From Portibacter lacus (GTDB lineage: Bacteria; Bacteroidota; Bacteroidia; Chitinophagales; Saprospiraceae), in NCBI RefSeq assembly GCF_021533215.1, contig NZ_JAJNKA010000022.1, positions 1 to 42,845 of the forward strand: DNA of 42,845 nt, given 5' to 3'. How positions within the stretch are numbered: the stretch's first letter is position 1; the number at the start of each line of letters is the position of its first letter. The notes below the pieces were generated by a model. The model made no database searches, was not told where the DNA came from, and was given only the letters and a program-made list of their open reading frames with translations. The position numbers and the translations under genes were made by a program. This document shows, piece by piece, positions 1 through 7,973 of the stretch.

Positions 1-10
1 CACATTCTTA

Positions 11-110
11 GGGGGTCAAACCGTAAGAATGTTATTAACATTCTTCTACTTTTGAGGGGTCAAACCTCAAGAATCAGAGGGGTCAAACCGATAGGAATCG
101 AGGGGTCAAA
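11..110 (+). repeat. IS21-type terminal repeat cluster (left)
   Basis: Four copies of GGGGTCAAA(CC) start at about 11, 56, 79 and 102, the last three with a 23-bp period. The first is flanked by inverted copies of ACATTCTTA/TAAGAATGT. The same unit recurs at 6230 and 6252 directly after an istB remnant, which identifies it as the multiple terminal repeat of an IS21-family element. The body of this copy would lie left of the window. Confidence 0.6.
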
Positions 111-125
111 GGTGCAGGAATATGC

Positions 126-583
126 AACTGAGATCAAAGCAAGTATGAATCAGAATTATTATAAATTGAATAACTTTTAAACTTGTCACTTCTTTGTTTT
201 TATTGTACTTGTAAGTTTTCAATTGACATATACAAGCTCGGTGTACTAAATAAATTCTTGACTATCAATGGATTTATACGTAACTTAGATAAAATTAAAT
301 AGCCTAAAATTTAATTATGTAATAAAAACTTACAAAATGCCAAAAAGATCACCATAATCTGAGTTGCAATACCATCAAATTTCTGCCGCTGAAAATGATA
401 TGACGGAAAACTCTTCAGAAAATTCTAACAGTTTATAGCCACCTCAGTTCAAACCTGAAGTAAATACAACGATTCCTTCTAATGCAGTTCAAATGGAAAG
501 CAGAATCAGAAAGCAGTCACATTGACTCTAATTATAGATCGATTTATAAACTAGTACAACTGAAAACCACTAACCTTTCATTT
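126..583. other. Intergenic stretch without recognised gene
   Basis: AT-rich DNA between the IS21-type repeats and the first secreted protein gene. I see no family-like reading frame, RNA gene or strong dyad. It presumably holds the promoter of the gene at 584, but no convincing TAnnTTTG element was picked out. Confidence 0.5.
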
Positions 584-1852
584 ATGAAAACATTTCTTGC
601 TCTTGTGATCGTCTTTACTTGTTGGGAATTCTCTTTAGCTACAACGTGTCCTACGACCATCTTTTTGAACCAAAGTGATATTGACGATTTTATCATTTCT
701 GGCTGTGATTCTGTCAGTGGAAATATTCAGATTGGTGAATTTATTTCAGACATCTCTTTCCTTTCTCAGGTGAAATATATTAGTGGTAATCTCACCTTTG
801 AAAATTTTATCATAGTAGAAGGACATTCAGCTACTAATGTAGTTCGATATATAGGAGGCGATTTAAACTTCTTATATGAAACAACATTAGGTGAAGAACT
901 CACCTTTAATTCACTTGAATATATAGGTGGCAGTCATGTTTTACTTTCTCGCGGATTAGATACCATTACGGGTTTTAACGCTTTAAAGCGTATTGGTGGT
1001 AATCTCAATTTCATAGGTGGTGGTACAGAGGCTTTTGTAGGCTTTCAGAATTTACAACATATAGGTGGATCATTCGAGATTTCTAGTCAACCTACTACGG
1101 ATATCAGCGGGTTCAAATCTTTAAGGCAAATAGATGGACCATTTACAATGTCGTCATTACCTATTGTCAATCTTTTTGGCCTAAAGAGACTGAAATTTAT
1201 GTCGGAAATCAACGTTTTTGACTGCCCAAATCTAATCAATATCTTTGATCCGTTTAATGAAATCGAAATCATATCGGAAGCTGTTTTGATTCAAAATAAC
1301 CCGAATTTTAGGCGTATTAATCTTCCCAGGATTAAAGAGATACGAGACGAATTCGAAATTAATCTCTGCCCATCTTTTCTAGAATGTTGTCAATTAAAAA
1401 TTTGGCAAAGTCAGGGAATTGTAGGTATGGTTGTACTTTCTAACAATGGAGCTAACTGTAGCAATGGTGGTTCTATTCAGTTTTGTTTTAATGATAATGA
1501 TCAGGATGGTTGGGCTTTTGACGTCGATAATTGCCCATACGATGCAAATTTTGACCAATCTGACATTGACCAGGATGGCATAGGAAATGCATGTGATAAT
1601 TGTGTCTTTACACCTAATAGCAATCAAGAAGACAGTGATTTTAATGGAATCGGAGATGCATGTGAAACAAGTCCATCTACAAATATTGGTATTAATACTA
1701 CGGATCCTAAAGCATCATTACATATAACTGGCAGTTTATTTATCGATGACTTGAATGGATTGGTAATCAGAGGAATAGATTCGACATGCTATCGTTTGAC
1801 TATTGATTTGTTAGGCGCTTTGAAGACACAGCAAATTGTGTGTGACGAGTAA
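584..1852 (+). CDS. Secreted receptor-L-domain/thrombospondin type 3 repeat protein
   Basis: The frame is open from 482, but I start at 584 because that Met directly precedes a classic signal peptide (MKTFLALVIVFTCWEFSLA); this gives 422 aa. Residues about 25-290 hold leucine-rich units of the receptor L-domain type, with the recurring phrase I-G-G-x-L/F, and a closing Cys-rich segment. Residues about 301-361 are calcium-binding thrombospondin type 3 repeats (DNDQDG, DIDQDGIGNACD, DFNGIGDACE). The tail has the Bacteroidota phrase NIGINTTDPKASLHI and ends with a CYRLTID...C module also seen in the gene at 25362. It is probably exported to the surface for adhesion or binding; the ligand is unknown. 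No sorting domain or neighbour indicates a partner. Confidence 0.8.
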   Translation: MKTFLALVIVFTCWEFSLATTCPTTIFLNQSDIDDFIISGCDSVSGNIQIGEFISDISFLSQVKYISGNLTFENFIIVEGHSATNVVRYIGGDLNFLYETTLGEELTFNSLEYIGGSHVLLSRGLDTITGFNALKRIGGNLNFIGGGTEAFVGFQNLQHIGGSFEISSQPTTDISGFKSLRQIDGPFTMSSLPIVNLFGLKRLKFMSEINVFDCPNLINIFDPFNEIEIISEAVLIQNNPNFRRINLPRIKEIRDEFEINLCPSFLECCQLKIWQSQGIVGMVVLSNNGANCSNGGSIQFCFNDNDQDGWAFDVDNCPYDANFDQSDIDQDGIGNACDNCVFTPNSNQEDSDFNGIGDACETSPSTNIGINTTDPKASLHITGSLFIDDLNGLVIRGIDSTCYRLTIDLLGALKTQQIVCDE

Positions 1853-2141
1853 TAACATTTTCTGGATGACAACATTTGATAGCATTAGTGTACCAACTGC
1901 AGTGCTATAATTATCAAAATAATATCATTTGATTGGTAATTAATCTAACGTCGGTAACGACGTATACCTGATGTTATCTCTCAGAAAAAGGTTTACATTT
2001 CCACTCTTGAGTTATGCGTGTTTGATTTGAAAATTTACACGTATAAAGAACGAGTCTTCTCAACACACACAATATCTTCAACGATGTAATGAATTTAAAT
2101 GATGCATGATCAATTGTTGGAAAATTCAAAGTTATCGTTGA
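1853..2141. other. Intergenic stretch, nothing recognised
   Basis: Between the L-domain gene and the PIN relic. No coding homology or strong dyad was seen. It contains a TTATCTCTCAGAAAA stretch at about 1973 that also occurs at the end of the attC-like copy near 29,624, a possible trace of an older junction. Confidence 0.4.
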
Positions 2142-2349
2142 ATCAAGATCGCTAATGATAAGGTTATTGATTTAGCCTTGTACGATCTTAATTTCAAAGA
2201 TTTTGAAGATGGAATTCAGTACTACACAGTATTAGCATTAAAAGCCAATTTCATAATTTCAAGAAACCTAAATAAAAGACTTTAAATATTCAAAAATACC
2301 TGTGATGAGTCCAAAAGAATTCCTAGCCAAGAGAAAATCCGAGAGATAA
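2142..2349 (+). pseudogene. PIN-domain (VapC-like) toxin, 3' remnant
   Basis: The reading KVIDLALYDLNFKDFEDGIQ (from 2160) is the conserved C-terminal part of PIN ribonucleases, with the FEDxIQY acidic motif and the following ISRN strand. The frame is lost near 2275 and resumes in another frame as KIPVMSPKEFLAKR, the usual PIN C-terminus, ending in TAA at 2347-2349. The 5' half with the first catalytic Asp is not recognisable. Known family role: endoribonuclease toxin of type II toxin-antitoxin pairs; no antitoxin is visible here. The stop codon lies in the first box of the attC-like site that follows. Confidence 0.7.
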
Positions 2350-2400
2350 CATACCATGCAGAATGAAGAACTCCTATCGTCGTTCCTCAGCTTATGGCTA
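2344..2400 (+). other. attC-like site 1 (partly decayed)
   Basis: First box AGATAAC at 2344-2350, 5' arm 2354-2371 (CCATGCAGAATGAAGAAC) and 3' arm 2382-2397 (GTTCCTCAGCTTATGG), which pair with bulges. The loop contains CTATCGTCG. No clear closing GTT box is seen, so this copy may be eroded. Confidence 0.45.
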
Positions 2401-2503
2401 TATCGTAGTGTGCAAGCTGAAAAATAGCACTTACTCTGAATCTTCAAACTATTATTCCTGAGTTATTGTTTCAGTTACTGAAACTTTTACTATTTTTGGA
2501 TTG

Positions 2504-2836
2504 ATGAGAATAAGACGAATCAAACAGCATAAAATAACAAAGTATGTATTCAAGAATTAGAATAGTAAGAAATATTTTGAAGAATGTTTGATTAAACTAC
2601 AACATGCTGACTGGTCAAACCCTAATGATATCTAACAAACTTATAATTCGGCTGATATTCTTGGTAAAAGTTCGAGCTGGATAGTATGTATTATTGGAGG
2701 AAACCATTATAGAATGATATGCAAATTCCATTTTAGCAAGACAAAAGTCCATCTATTAATTATGTGGATTGGGACGCACGCGGAATACACGAAATTATTC
2801 GATGGTGATTTACAATACACAATTAAACTATACTAA
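2504..2836 (+). pseudogene. higB: higB-like toxin gene with two in-frame stops
   Basis: A single frame from ATG 2504 to TAA 2834-2836 reads as a HigB (RelE superfamily, COG4680) toxin of 110 codons. Its C-terminal half, GGNHYRMICKFHF followed by IGTHAEY, is the diagnostic HigB core. It is interrupted by TAG at 2558-2560 and TAA at about 2633; no frameshift is needed to read it. The family is a ribosome-dependent mRNA interferase. It ends one base before the higA start at 2838, the normal toxin-first order. The nonsense codons should inactivate the toxin, leaving the antitoxin as an orphan, unless they are sequencing errors. Confidence 0.75.
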
Positions 2837-2837
2837 C

Positions 2838-3284
2838 ATGTCAACAGAATTGAAATATAGTATCATTAAAACTGAAGATCAATATTATAAGTATTGTGAC
2901 GTCCTTGAAGAATTGGTATTTAATGAAAACGTTTCCAACGAAGATGAAATCGAACTTTTGACTTTATTGATAGAAAAATGGGATAAAGAAAATTATGAAG
3001 CTCCAACTTCTGATCCAATTCAAATCCTCAAATCTTTAATGAAAGATCACCAATTAAAGGCAAAAGATTTGGCAGAAATACTAAAGCTTTCAAAAGGAAC
3101 CGTTTCCAAAATTCTAAACTACCAAACTGGTCTTTCAAAAGGAACAATTAGAATACTGTCCAACTATTTCAAATTAAGGCAAGAAGCGTTTAATAGACCT
3201 TATAAATTAAAAGTTCCAACCAATAAAGAAATTACAAATGCTGCTTATAAGAATACCAAGAAAAAGATCAAACAAACAGCCTAA
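2838..3284 (+). CDS. higA: HigA-type antitoxin, HTH (XRE) domain
   Basis: I start at the Met at 2838 (MSTELKYSI...), not at the upstream in-frame 2769 that overlaps the higB relic; this gives 148 aa. The N-terminal half is acidic and helical. The C-terminal half is an XRE-like helix-turn-helix: LMKDHQLKAKDLAEIL, then LSKGTVSKILNYQ as the turn and recognition helix, as in HigA antitoxins paired with COG4680 toxins. It would neutralise HigB and repress its own operon. Because the adjacent toxin reading is broken by two stops, it may persist as an orphan regulator or anti-toxin. Directly followed by attC-like site 2. Confidence 0.8.
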   Translation: MSTELKYSIIKTEDQYYKYCDVLEELVFNENVSNEDEIELLTLLIEKWDKENYEAPTSDPIQILKSLMKDHQLKAKDLAEILKLSKGTVSKILNYQTGLSKGTIRILSNYFKLRQEAFNRPYKLKVPTNKEITNAAYKNTKKKIKQTA

Positions 3285-3292
3285 GAGGCTCT

Positions 3293-3360
3293 ACATAACA
3301 TGCTGCGAAGACGATCATGCCTCCTTCGTCGTCTCGAAGCATATCCTCTTAACGTTCTCT
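3293..3360 (+). other. attC-like site 2
   Basis: First box ACATAAC 3293-3299. The 5' arm ATGCTGCGAAGACGA (3300-3314) pairs with TCGTCTCGAAGCAT (3329-3342) through one or two bulges, and the closing box is GTTCTCT at 3354-3360. It sits 9 bases after the higA stop and 28 bases before the next gene, the placement expected for a cassette recombination site. Confidence 0.55.
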
Positions 3361-3387
3361 GCAACCTAAAAAAACAAAAACAAAATA

Positions 3388-4428
3388 ATGAACTTTCTGA
3401 TTTCAACATTGACTTTACTTCTCTTTTTTTCTTGTGACGGACAGCAACAGAAGTCTGTTGAATTAAAAGAACCTAAAGTTTATACGAGTGCTGACATTGT
3501 TACAAGCAGTTTAATAGACAAAAATGGAAACCTATGGTTTGGGACAACAACCGAAGGACTCTATAAATATGACGGAAAAAAATTCACAAATTTTAATGAA
3601 GATAAAGGTCTTTGTTCTAATCAAATTTGGAGCATTATAGAAGATGACAAAGGGATAATCTGGCTGGCAACAAATAAAGGATTGTGCAAATACAATGGCA
3701 AGGTGTTTACACAAATTTCACTTCCCTACGTTGACACAAGTAGCGAATGGTACAAAGATATTTACCCAACGGTCAACCCCAATCAAGCCAATTCAATAAT
3801 TCAAGACAATAATGGAATATTTTGGATTGGAACTTCAGGTGGTGGTGCTTACCAATATGACGGAACAACATTTGAGAATATTTTAGCTGAGAAAGGCAGA
3901 AAATATGAAGACAGTCTTCATCACAATGTCATACAAAGCATTATACGGGACAAAATTGGAAACATTTGGTTTGCTTCAATGAGTAATGGCGGAATAACAA
4001 AATACGATGGCGAAACATTCCAAGAGTTCAAAACGGAAAGTGGATTAAGTGATAATATGGTCCGTTATCTCTATCAAGACCAAGAAGGGAATATTTGGAT
4101 AGGAACAAATGGAAATCGAAATGGTGGATTGGATAAGTTTGACGGAAAAAACTTTAGAAACTTTAATGAAAGTAATGGTTTGTGCAGTAATAATGTTACC
4201 GTTATATTCCAAAGTTCAGACGGAATAATTTGGTTAGGTAGCGATAGAGAAGCTCTTTGCTATATTGAAAATGGAAATTTCAAATCTTTAGACAAATTAT
4301 CAGGAATTTCGATAAGGACAATCATAGAAGATAATGATGGGAATATTTGGTTCGGCGGCAGAAAAGGAAATTTGTGGAAATATGACGGAGAGAAATTGAC
4401 AGACCTAACCCAATTGAAAAATGAATAA
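3388..4428 (+). CDS. Lipoprotein with two-component-regulator propeller (Reg_prop) repeats
   Basis: 346 aa. Residues 1-16 form a short signal peptide ending in a lipobox (LFFS-C, Cys16). The rest is built of repeated blades of the Reg_prop type: NLWFGT...GLYKYDGKKFTNF, IIWLATNKGLCKYNG, NIWFASMSNGGITKYDG, NIWIGTNGNRNGGLDKFDG, IIWLGS and NIWFGG. Normally these blades form the periplasmic sensor of hybrid two-component systems; here there is no histidine kinase or transmembrane/HTH part, so this is a stand-alone propeller lipoprotein. It forms one cassette-like unit with the attC-like site that follows its stop by 8 bases. Binding partner unknown. Confidence 0.8.
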   Translation: MNFLISTLTLLLFFSCDGQQQKSVELKEPKVYTSADIVTSSLIDKNGNLWFGTTTEGLYKYDGKKFTNFNEDKGLCSNQIWSIIEDDKGIIWLATNKGLCKYNGKVFTQISLPYVDTSSEWYKDIYPTVNPNQANSIIQDNNGIFWIGTSGGGAYQYDGTTFENILAEKGRKYEDSLHHNVIQSIIRDKIGNIWFASMSNGGITKYDGETFQEFKTESGLSDNMVRYLYQDQEGNIWIGTNGNRNGGLDKFDGKNFRNFNESNGLCSNNVTVIFQSSDGIIWLGSDREALCYIENGNFKSLDKLSGISIRTIIEDNDGNIWFGGRKGNLWKYDGEKLTDLTQLKNE

Positions 4429-4436
4429 AAGGCAGC

Positions 4437-4567
4437 AGCTAACTATGTATATAAAATATAGGCGAAACATCAATCAAGTCAAGAGCTTTGCTTCGTATCA
4501 AAATTTGTGATTAACTGAAAATTTTGTGCTTCGAAATCGCCTACTTTTCATATACTAACCGTTAAAT
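4437..4567 (+). other. attC-like site 3 (131 bp)
   Basis: One of the clearest sites. First box AGCTAAC 4437-4443; the 5' arm TATGTATATAAAATATAGGC (from 4444) pairs with TCGCCTACTTTTCATATA (4537-4554) with bulged bases; the closing box GTTAAAT (4561-4567) fits GTTRRRY exactly. The loop is long (about 70 bases) and itself holds two related TTTG(T)GCTTCG stretches. Confidence 0.65.
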
Positions 4568-4603
4568 CAACCAAAAAAACCGATATAAAAAAATACAGAT
4601 TGA

Positions 4604-4810
4604 CTCTAATTAATTATCTATTCAGCAAGATGGAGAGCATACCATTGGTTGTTTATCTCAAGAGTAGCAGTAGGAAGATATACTGCTGTACAAGAAATTG
4701 GAGATGGCATTTGGAATGTATATTATCGTAATGTACTTTTAGGATACTCCGATGAAAAGCAGTTTGTCGAGAAAGAACAATATTTAAGCTTAACAAGATT
4801 AAAAGTGTGA
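4604..4810 (+). pseudogene. Transposase C-terminal remnant (IS481-like integrase fold)
   Basis: From about 4622 one frame reads SARWRAYHWLFISRVAVGRY, then VQEIGDGIWNVYYRNVLLGY and ends in TGA at 4808-4810. The phrase G-x-W-x-V-Y-Y-R-N-V-x-L-G is the end domain that follows the DDE core in IS481-type transposases of Bacteroidota. No catalytic domain is present upstream, only stops, so this is a truncated relic. It begins within about 40 bases of the closing box of attC-like site 3. The family assignment is from memory of the C-terminal phrase. Confidence 0.5.
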
Positions 4811-4867
4811 ACGATGTCCCCGAAGACGTGTGAATTATCTCCCTTATAATACATAAAAAGAAAGAAA

Positions 4868-5866
4868 ATGAATAATTTTATAAAAGTACTGACTCTTGTT
4901 CTTTTAACTCATGTAGAAATCCTTGGTCAAGGTAACATAGACAAATTAAGTTTTGAAAAAGCAATGGTTGAAGTGGGTGGAGATAAGGCATTTATAATAA
5001 TCGGAGAAGCTCATGAGGTAGGTGGAACCTATGAATTAGAAAATTACGTAATTTCAGAAAAAGCAAAAGAAGGTTATCAAAGTATATTGTATGAAGGAGG
5101 AGTTTCAGAAGCAACATTAATAAATTGGTATTTAGAGAGTGGAGATGTATCTGTGTTGAACTATACAAGAGCAAGAGGAAAAAACTATAGGGAATTCTTA
5201 AAGTCAATTAGACATGATAGTCTTGGAATAAGATTCAAAGGAATTGATTTTGAGAGAGGTGTATGTTTGGAGTATTTATTTGCAAGCTTATTTGGAAACC
5301 TAAAGAATACTCAAATAGATGCCTTCATAAATAAATTAAAGGAAATTGATAGTAAAACATCGCCAAATAAAATTAAAAATATATTGTTATCTGCGAAATC
5401 AGAATATTATAAAAACGAAGACCTGATTAAAGAAGTTATGGGCCAAGGCTCAAAAGTAATAAAACAAATATTGGATAATCCAGTATTTCAAGCTGATTTT
5501 GGTATAAGCTCGAAAAAACGTGATATCGGTATTCTGAAAAATCTATTGGAAATACCAAATGAAGATTTGTCCAAATCAATATTGATAATTGGGAGCAATC
5601 ATATTACAAATGAGAAGCACTTTTGGAAAGCCTTTTCTAATCAAAAAAAAGAAGAAATAGAAGGTGTAGTTATTTTACTTGCGTATAAGAATTGTACAAA
5701 CTATATAAGAAGGAAGAAGTATGATTCTTCAAAACCTCTAATTAATTATCTTGAAGAATACGATTCGACAGAGAAATCAATAAAATTTAAAGTAATAAGA
5801 AATAAGCAAATGGGACTGCTTAATGAAGAGAATAAATTGATAATTGCAGAATTAAGAAATCAATAA
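4868..5866 (+). CDS. Secreted erythromycin-esterase/TIKI-like superfamily protein
   Basis: 332 aa with a signal peptide (residues 1-20, cleavage near ILGQ). IIIGEAHEVGGTYELENYVI at residues 43-62 carries the GExH motif (Glu47, His49) of the EreA/ChaN/TIKI group. ILYEGGVSE near 73, GIDFERG near 125 and a late IIGSNHI (residues 241-247, His245) match the other conserved positions. Known members include erythromycin esterases and metal-dependent hydrolases; the substrate of this one cannot be read from sequence. It stands alone between the IS481-like relic and an IS21 remnant. It is more divergent than true Ere enzymes, so a resistance role is not claimed. Confidence 0.55.
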   Translation: MNNFIKVLTLVLLTHVEILGQGNIDKLSFEKAMVEVGGDKAFIIIGEAHEVGGTYELENYVISEKAKEGYQSILYEGGVSEATLINWYLESGDVSVLNYTRARGKNYREFLKSIRHDSLGIRFKGIDFERGVCLEYLFASLFGNLKNTQIDAFINKLKEIDSKTSPNKIKNILLSAKSEYYKNEDLIKEVMGQGSKVIKQILDNPVFQADFGISSKKRDIGILKNLLEIPNEDLSKSILIIGSNHITNEKHFWKAFSNQKKEEIEGVVILLAYKNCTNYIRRKKYDSSKPLINYLEEYDSTEKSIKFKVIRNKQMGLLNEENKLIIAELRNQ

Positions 5867-6006
5867 AGCTGCTTATAAAGCATACAACGGTCATGCCCAG
5901 TAAGCATTTTGAAATGGTTATTTCTGTTGGAGAAAAACATCATAAGTCCAAATAGTAGTATTTAGTCATAAATATATAGTATGTGAAAAGGACTTTCACT
6001 CTTAAA

Positions 6007-6204
6007 CCTCTCACAGAACCTTACCCTGCTGGAAGGCGTAAAGGTAGCGAAAATCTTAGCTCATAACTTCCTTTAAACTCGTGGCATGTTTATCTAAATG
6101 AGTCAACTATTGCTGATGCAATCTTAGATTGAATTGTCCCGAAAACACATAGAATTGATCTTAAAGGGGAAAGCCTCAGAAACAGATCTAAAATAAAATT
6201 GTAA
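6007..6204 (+). pseudogene. istB: istB remnant (IS21-family transposition ATPase, C-terminus)
   Basis: The frame reads LPLNSWHVYLNESTIADAIL, a stop, then IVPKTHRIDLKGESLR, ending in TAA 6202-6204. This matches the C-terminal part of IstB (the QLPxxxWHxxINxxTIADAILDR...HRIxLKGESLR phrase). Two in-frame stops (after LSS and after AILD) and loss of everything upstream show it is dead. It is followed directly by the IS21-type terminal repeats. Confidence 0.75.
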
Positions 6205-6229
6205 ATTTAAAAAGGGAGGTATCCACATA

Positions 6230-6283
6230 GGGGGTCAAACCTCAAGAACTAGGGGGTCAAACACATAGGAATAAACAGATAGG
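6230..6283 (+). mobile_element. IS21-family end: terminal direct repeats and insertion junction
   Basis: Two GGGGGTCAAAC units at 6230-6240 and 6252-6262 follow the istB remnant, in the order expected for the right end of an IS21 element. The element ends at about 6283, where sequence homologous to the 3' end of the DUF6090-like gene at 33,629 begins abruptly (TTGATTG...TATAACACATCGGAATTC). The element, or a deletion linked to it, therefore truncated that gene copy. Confidence 0.6.
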
Positions 6284-6484
6284 TTGATTGATCACTATAA
6301 CACATCGGAATTCGACCAAATCCTAAACGAATTAAGGCATAAAACATCCTGGGCAATAGAATGTTTTAAGGGACTTGAAGTTTCTAATCAAAATTTAAAA
6401 TTGGGACTCGAATACTACCTTGAGGGAGATTATCCAAATCTTAAGAAAATCAAGTCGTTAAATTATTATATGAAGGATGATTAA
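6284..6484 (+). pseudogene. DUF6090-like protein, C-terminal fragment
   Basis: The 66 codons correspond to the last 65 or so residues of the intact protein at 33,629-34,426; the shared phrase is LRHKTSWAIECFKGLE, with only scattered substitutions. The signal/TM N-terminus and middle are missing; the fragment starts at the IS21-type end. The nominal start is TTG and there is no promoter context, so I call it a gene remnant. Confidence 0.8.
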
Positions 6485-6739
6485 ATAAAAAATTTTAAAA
6501 AAAAAATAACGAAAGCCAAGTATCAAAATTCCATATTGACCTAAATGCATTAAAATTAGCTCTAATAAGAGCCTTATATTATTTTTATACAACAAGAGCT
6601 ATAATAACAGCTCACATCAAATAATTATTTCTCCTGCATCATGATGTAGCACAAATCAATACATTGTCTATCTTTAAATAATATGCTACTTTTTGCACGG
6701 TCTGACGTTGTGATTTATTAAAAAAAACCAAAATAATCA

Positions 6740-7462
6740 ATGATAAAATTCTTTAGGAAAACTCGGCAAAAGTTGCTTATAGAAGGCAAAACTAGAAAGT
6801 ACATTAAATACGCAATTGGCGAGATTTTACTTGTTGTCATTGGTATTTTGATTGCATTGCAGATTAATAACTGGAATGAAGTTCAAAAGGGCAAAATGAA
6901 AGCTACCACTATTTTGAAAGAAATTCGTTCGGATATGATTAAAGATTTAGAGTTAATCGAAGAATTAAAACCTTATTGGGGAAGAGAGATTATGTACTTT
7001 AAAAAGGTTTTACCTTCATTTAATCCTCGAATAGAAATAACTCCCTTTGAAGGCTTTGATACTATTAGCAAAATATCTTATTCGGAATTATTTGGATATG
7101 ATATGCCCTTTCGGTCAAGCACAAGTGCCTACGATGCAATGATTGCTGATGGCAATTCTGACCTTATAGTAAATGACACTTTATATTCAAATATTCAAAG
7201 GTTTTATACTTTTAATGCACCTACCAATGAGAATCTATTTGAAATCTTGAGGCAGGAATCATCTGATATAAATTATAAATATGCTCATATATTAGCTTAT
7301 AAGCCATATAAAAACCTAAGTGACTTAACGGATGAGTATTTAATTGCTGATCTTAATATTTATTTTCAATCAAAGAATTTTTATTATTGGAGAACATTTG
7401 TCATAAACCAGGAAAGCCTCAAGGACATTATTTCTCAAATTGACAAAGAACTGGAACAATAA
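6740..7462 (+). CDS. DUF6090-like membrane-anchored protein A
   Basis: 240 aa. It has the family N-terminus (MIKFFRKTRQKLL...KYIKYAIGEI) followed by one transmembrane helix, LLVVIGILIALQINNW, at residues about 30-45, and a long helical extracytoplasmic part with no known catalytic motif. A basic N-terminus followed by one helix predicts N-in topology. Function is unknown for the family. It is one of three intact copies here; the others are at 7974 and 33,629. The copies share the N-terminal 45 residues closely but diverge downstream. The gene ends 20 bases before attC-like site 4. Confidence 0.8.
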   Translation: MIKFFRKTRQKLLIEGKTRKYIKYAIGEILLVVIGILIALQINNWNEVQKGKMKATTILKEIRSDMIKDLELIEELKPYWGREIMYFKKVLPSFNPRIEITPFEGFDTISKISYSELFGYDMPFRSSTSAYDAMIADGNSDLIVNDTLYSNIQRFYTFNAPTNENLFEILRQESSDINYKYAHILAYKPYKNLSDLTDEYLIADLNIYFQSKNFYYWRTFVINQESLKDIISQIDKELEQ

Positions 7463-7482
7463 CTGAATAAAAAATATCGAAA

Positions 7483-7549
7483 GCACAACAGTATGCATGA
7501 GTGAATATTTCGTTATCGCTCATACTTACCATGCGCTTGGACGTTGTAA
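7483..7549 (+). other. attC-like site 4
   Basis: First box GCACAAC (7483-7489) and closing box GTTGTAA (7543-7549). The 5' arm AGTATGCATGAGTGA (7490-7504) pairs with a bulged 3' arm beginning CGCTCAT at 7517 and ending CCATGCG. The 3' arm is preceded by TTATCGC, also seen in sites 9, 12 and 14. The next gene starts 10 bases after the site. Confidence 0.6.
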
Positions 7550-7558
7550 ACAATTAGA

Positions 7559-7897
7559 ATGAAAAAACTGAAGCTTCCAAATATGGACAGATTGTTAGGG
7601 TTAAGTGCTATCCTTTTGAGCTTGTGCACCCTAATTGTCTTTTTTTACCAAACGAATCTGATTCGAAAGCAGCAATATATGTCTGTTTATCCTCATTTAG
7701 AAATTGGACATAACGGAATACACTCTGAAGAATATACATTTACAATTGAAAATAAAGGTGTTGGACCTGCTATAATAGAAACATTACTGATTGGAAAAAA
7801 CGGAGAATTGATAGAACAGGATTTTGTGATGTTTTTACGTAAAGAAATTAGTGAAACCGAAAATCTAGAAATGGAATTTTCCAATCACTTGACTTAA
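7559..7897 (+). CDS. Small membrane-anchored protein of unknown function
   Basis: 112 aa. Residues about 12-31 form one transmembrane helix (LLGLSAILLSLCTLIVFFYQ), followed by a beta-rich extracytoplasmic segment (YPHLEIG...YTFTIENKGVGPAII) that resembles a small Ig-like or DUF-type domain found in Bacteroidota. The end comes soon after, and the family as I remember it is usually longer, so a C-terminal truncation is possible. It starts right after attC-like site 4 and is followed, without a visible site, by the next DUF6090-like gene. No function is claimed. Confidence 0.6.
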   Translation: MKKLKLPNMDRLLGLSAILLSLCTLIVFFYQTNLIRKQQYMSVYPHLEIGHNGIHSEEYTFTIENKGVGPAIIETLLIGKNGELIEQDFVMFLRKEISETENLEMEFSNHLT

Positions 7898-7973
7898 AAA
7901 AGAAAAGCCTTTGCCATGCCACTGTCCATACAAATTGATAGGTTGTGCTTCATTAAATTAGCCAAAATAACCA

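Noticed and set aside
11..110. CRISPR array
   Set aside because: The repeats are only 9-12 bases, the period is 23 then 45, and the sequence is tied to an IS21 end.
4992..5207. Leucine-rich reading frame on the - strand opposite the EreA/TIKI-like gene
   Set aside because: It is the antisense shadow of an A-rich coding sequence, with no signal or family features.
5867..5925. attC-like site after the EreA/TIKI-like gene
   Set aside because: Short complementary pieces (GCTTATAAAGC) but no core boxes.
1..6283. A composite transposon bounded by the two IS21-type repeat clusters
   Set aside because: Both clusters have the same orientation and only one has istB text beside it inside the window, so the segment cannot be shown to be one element.
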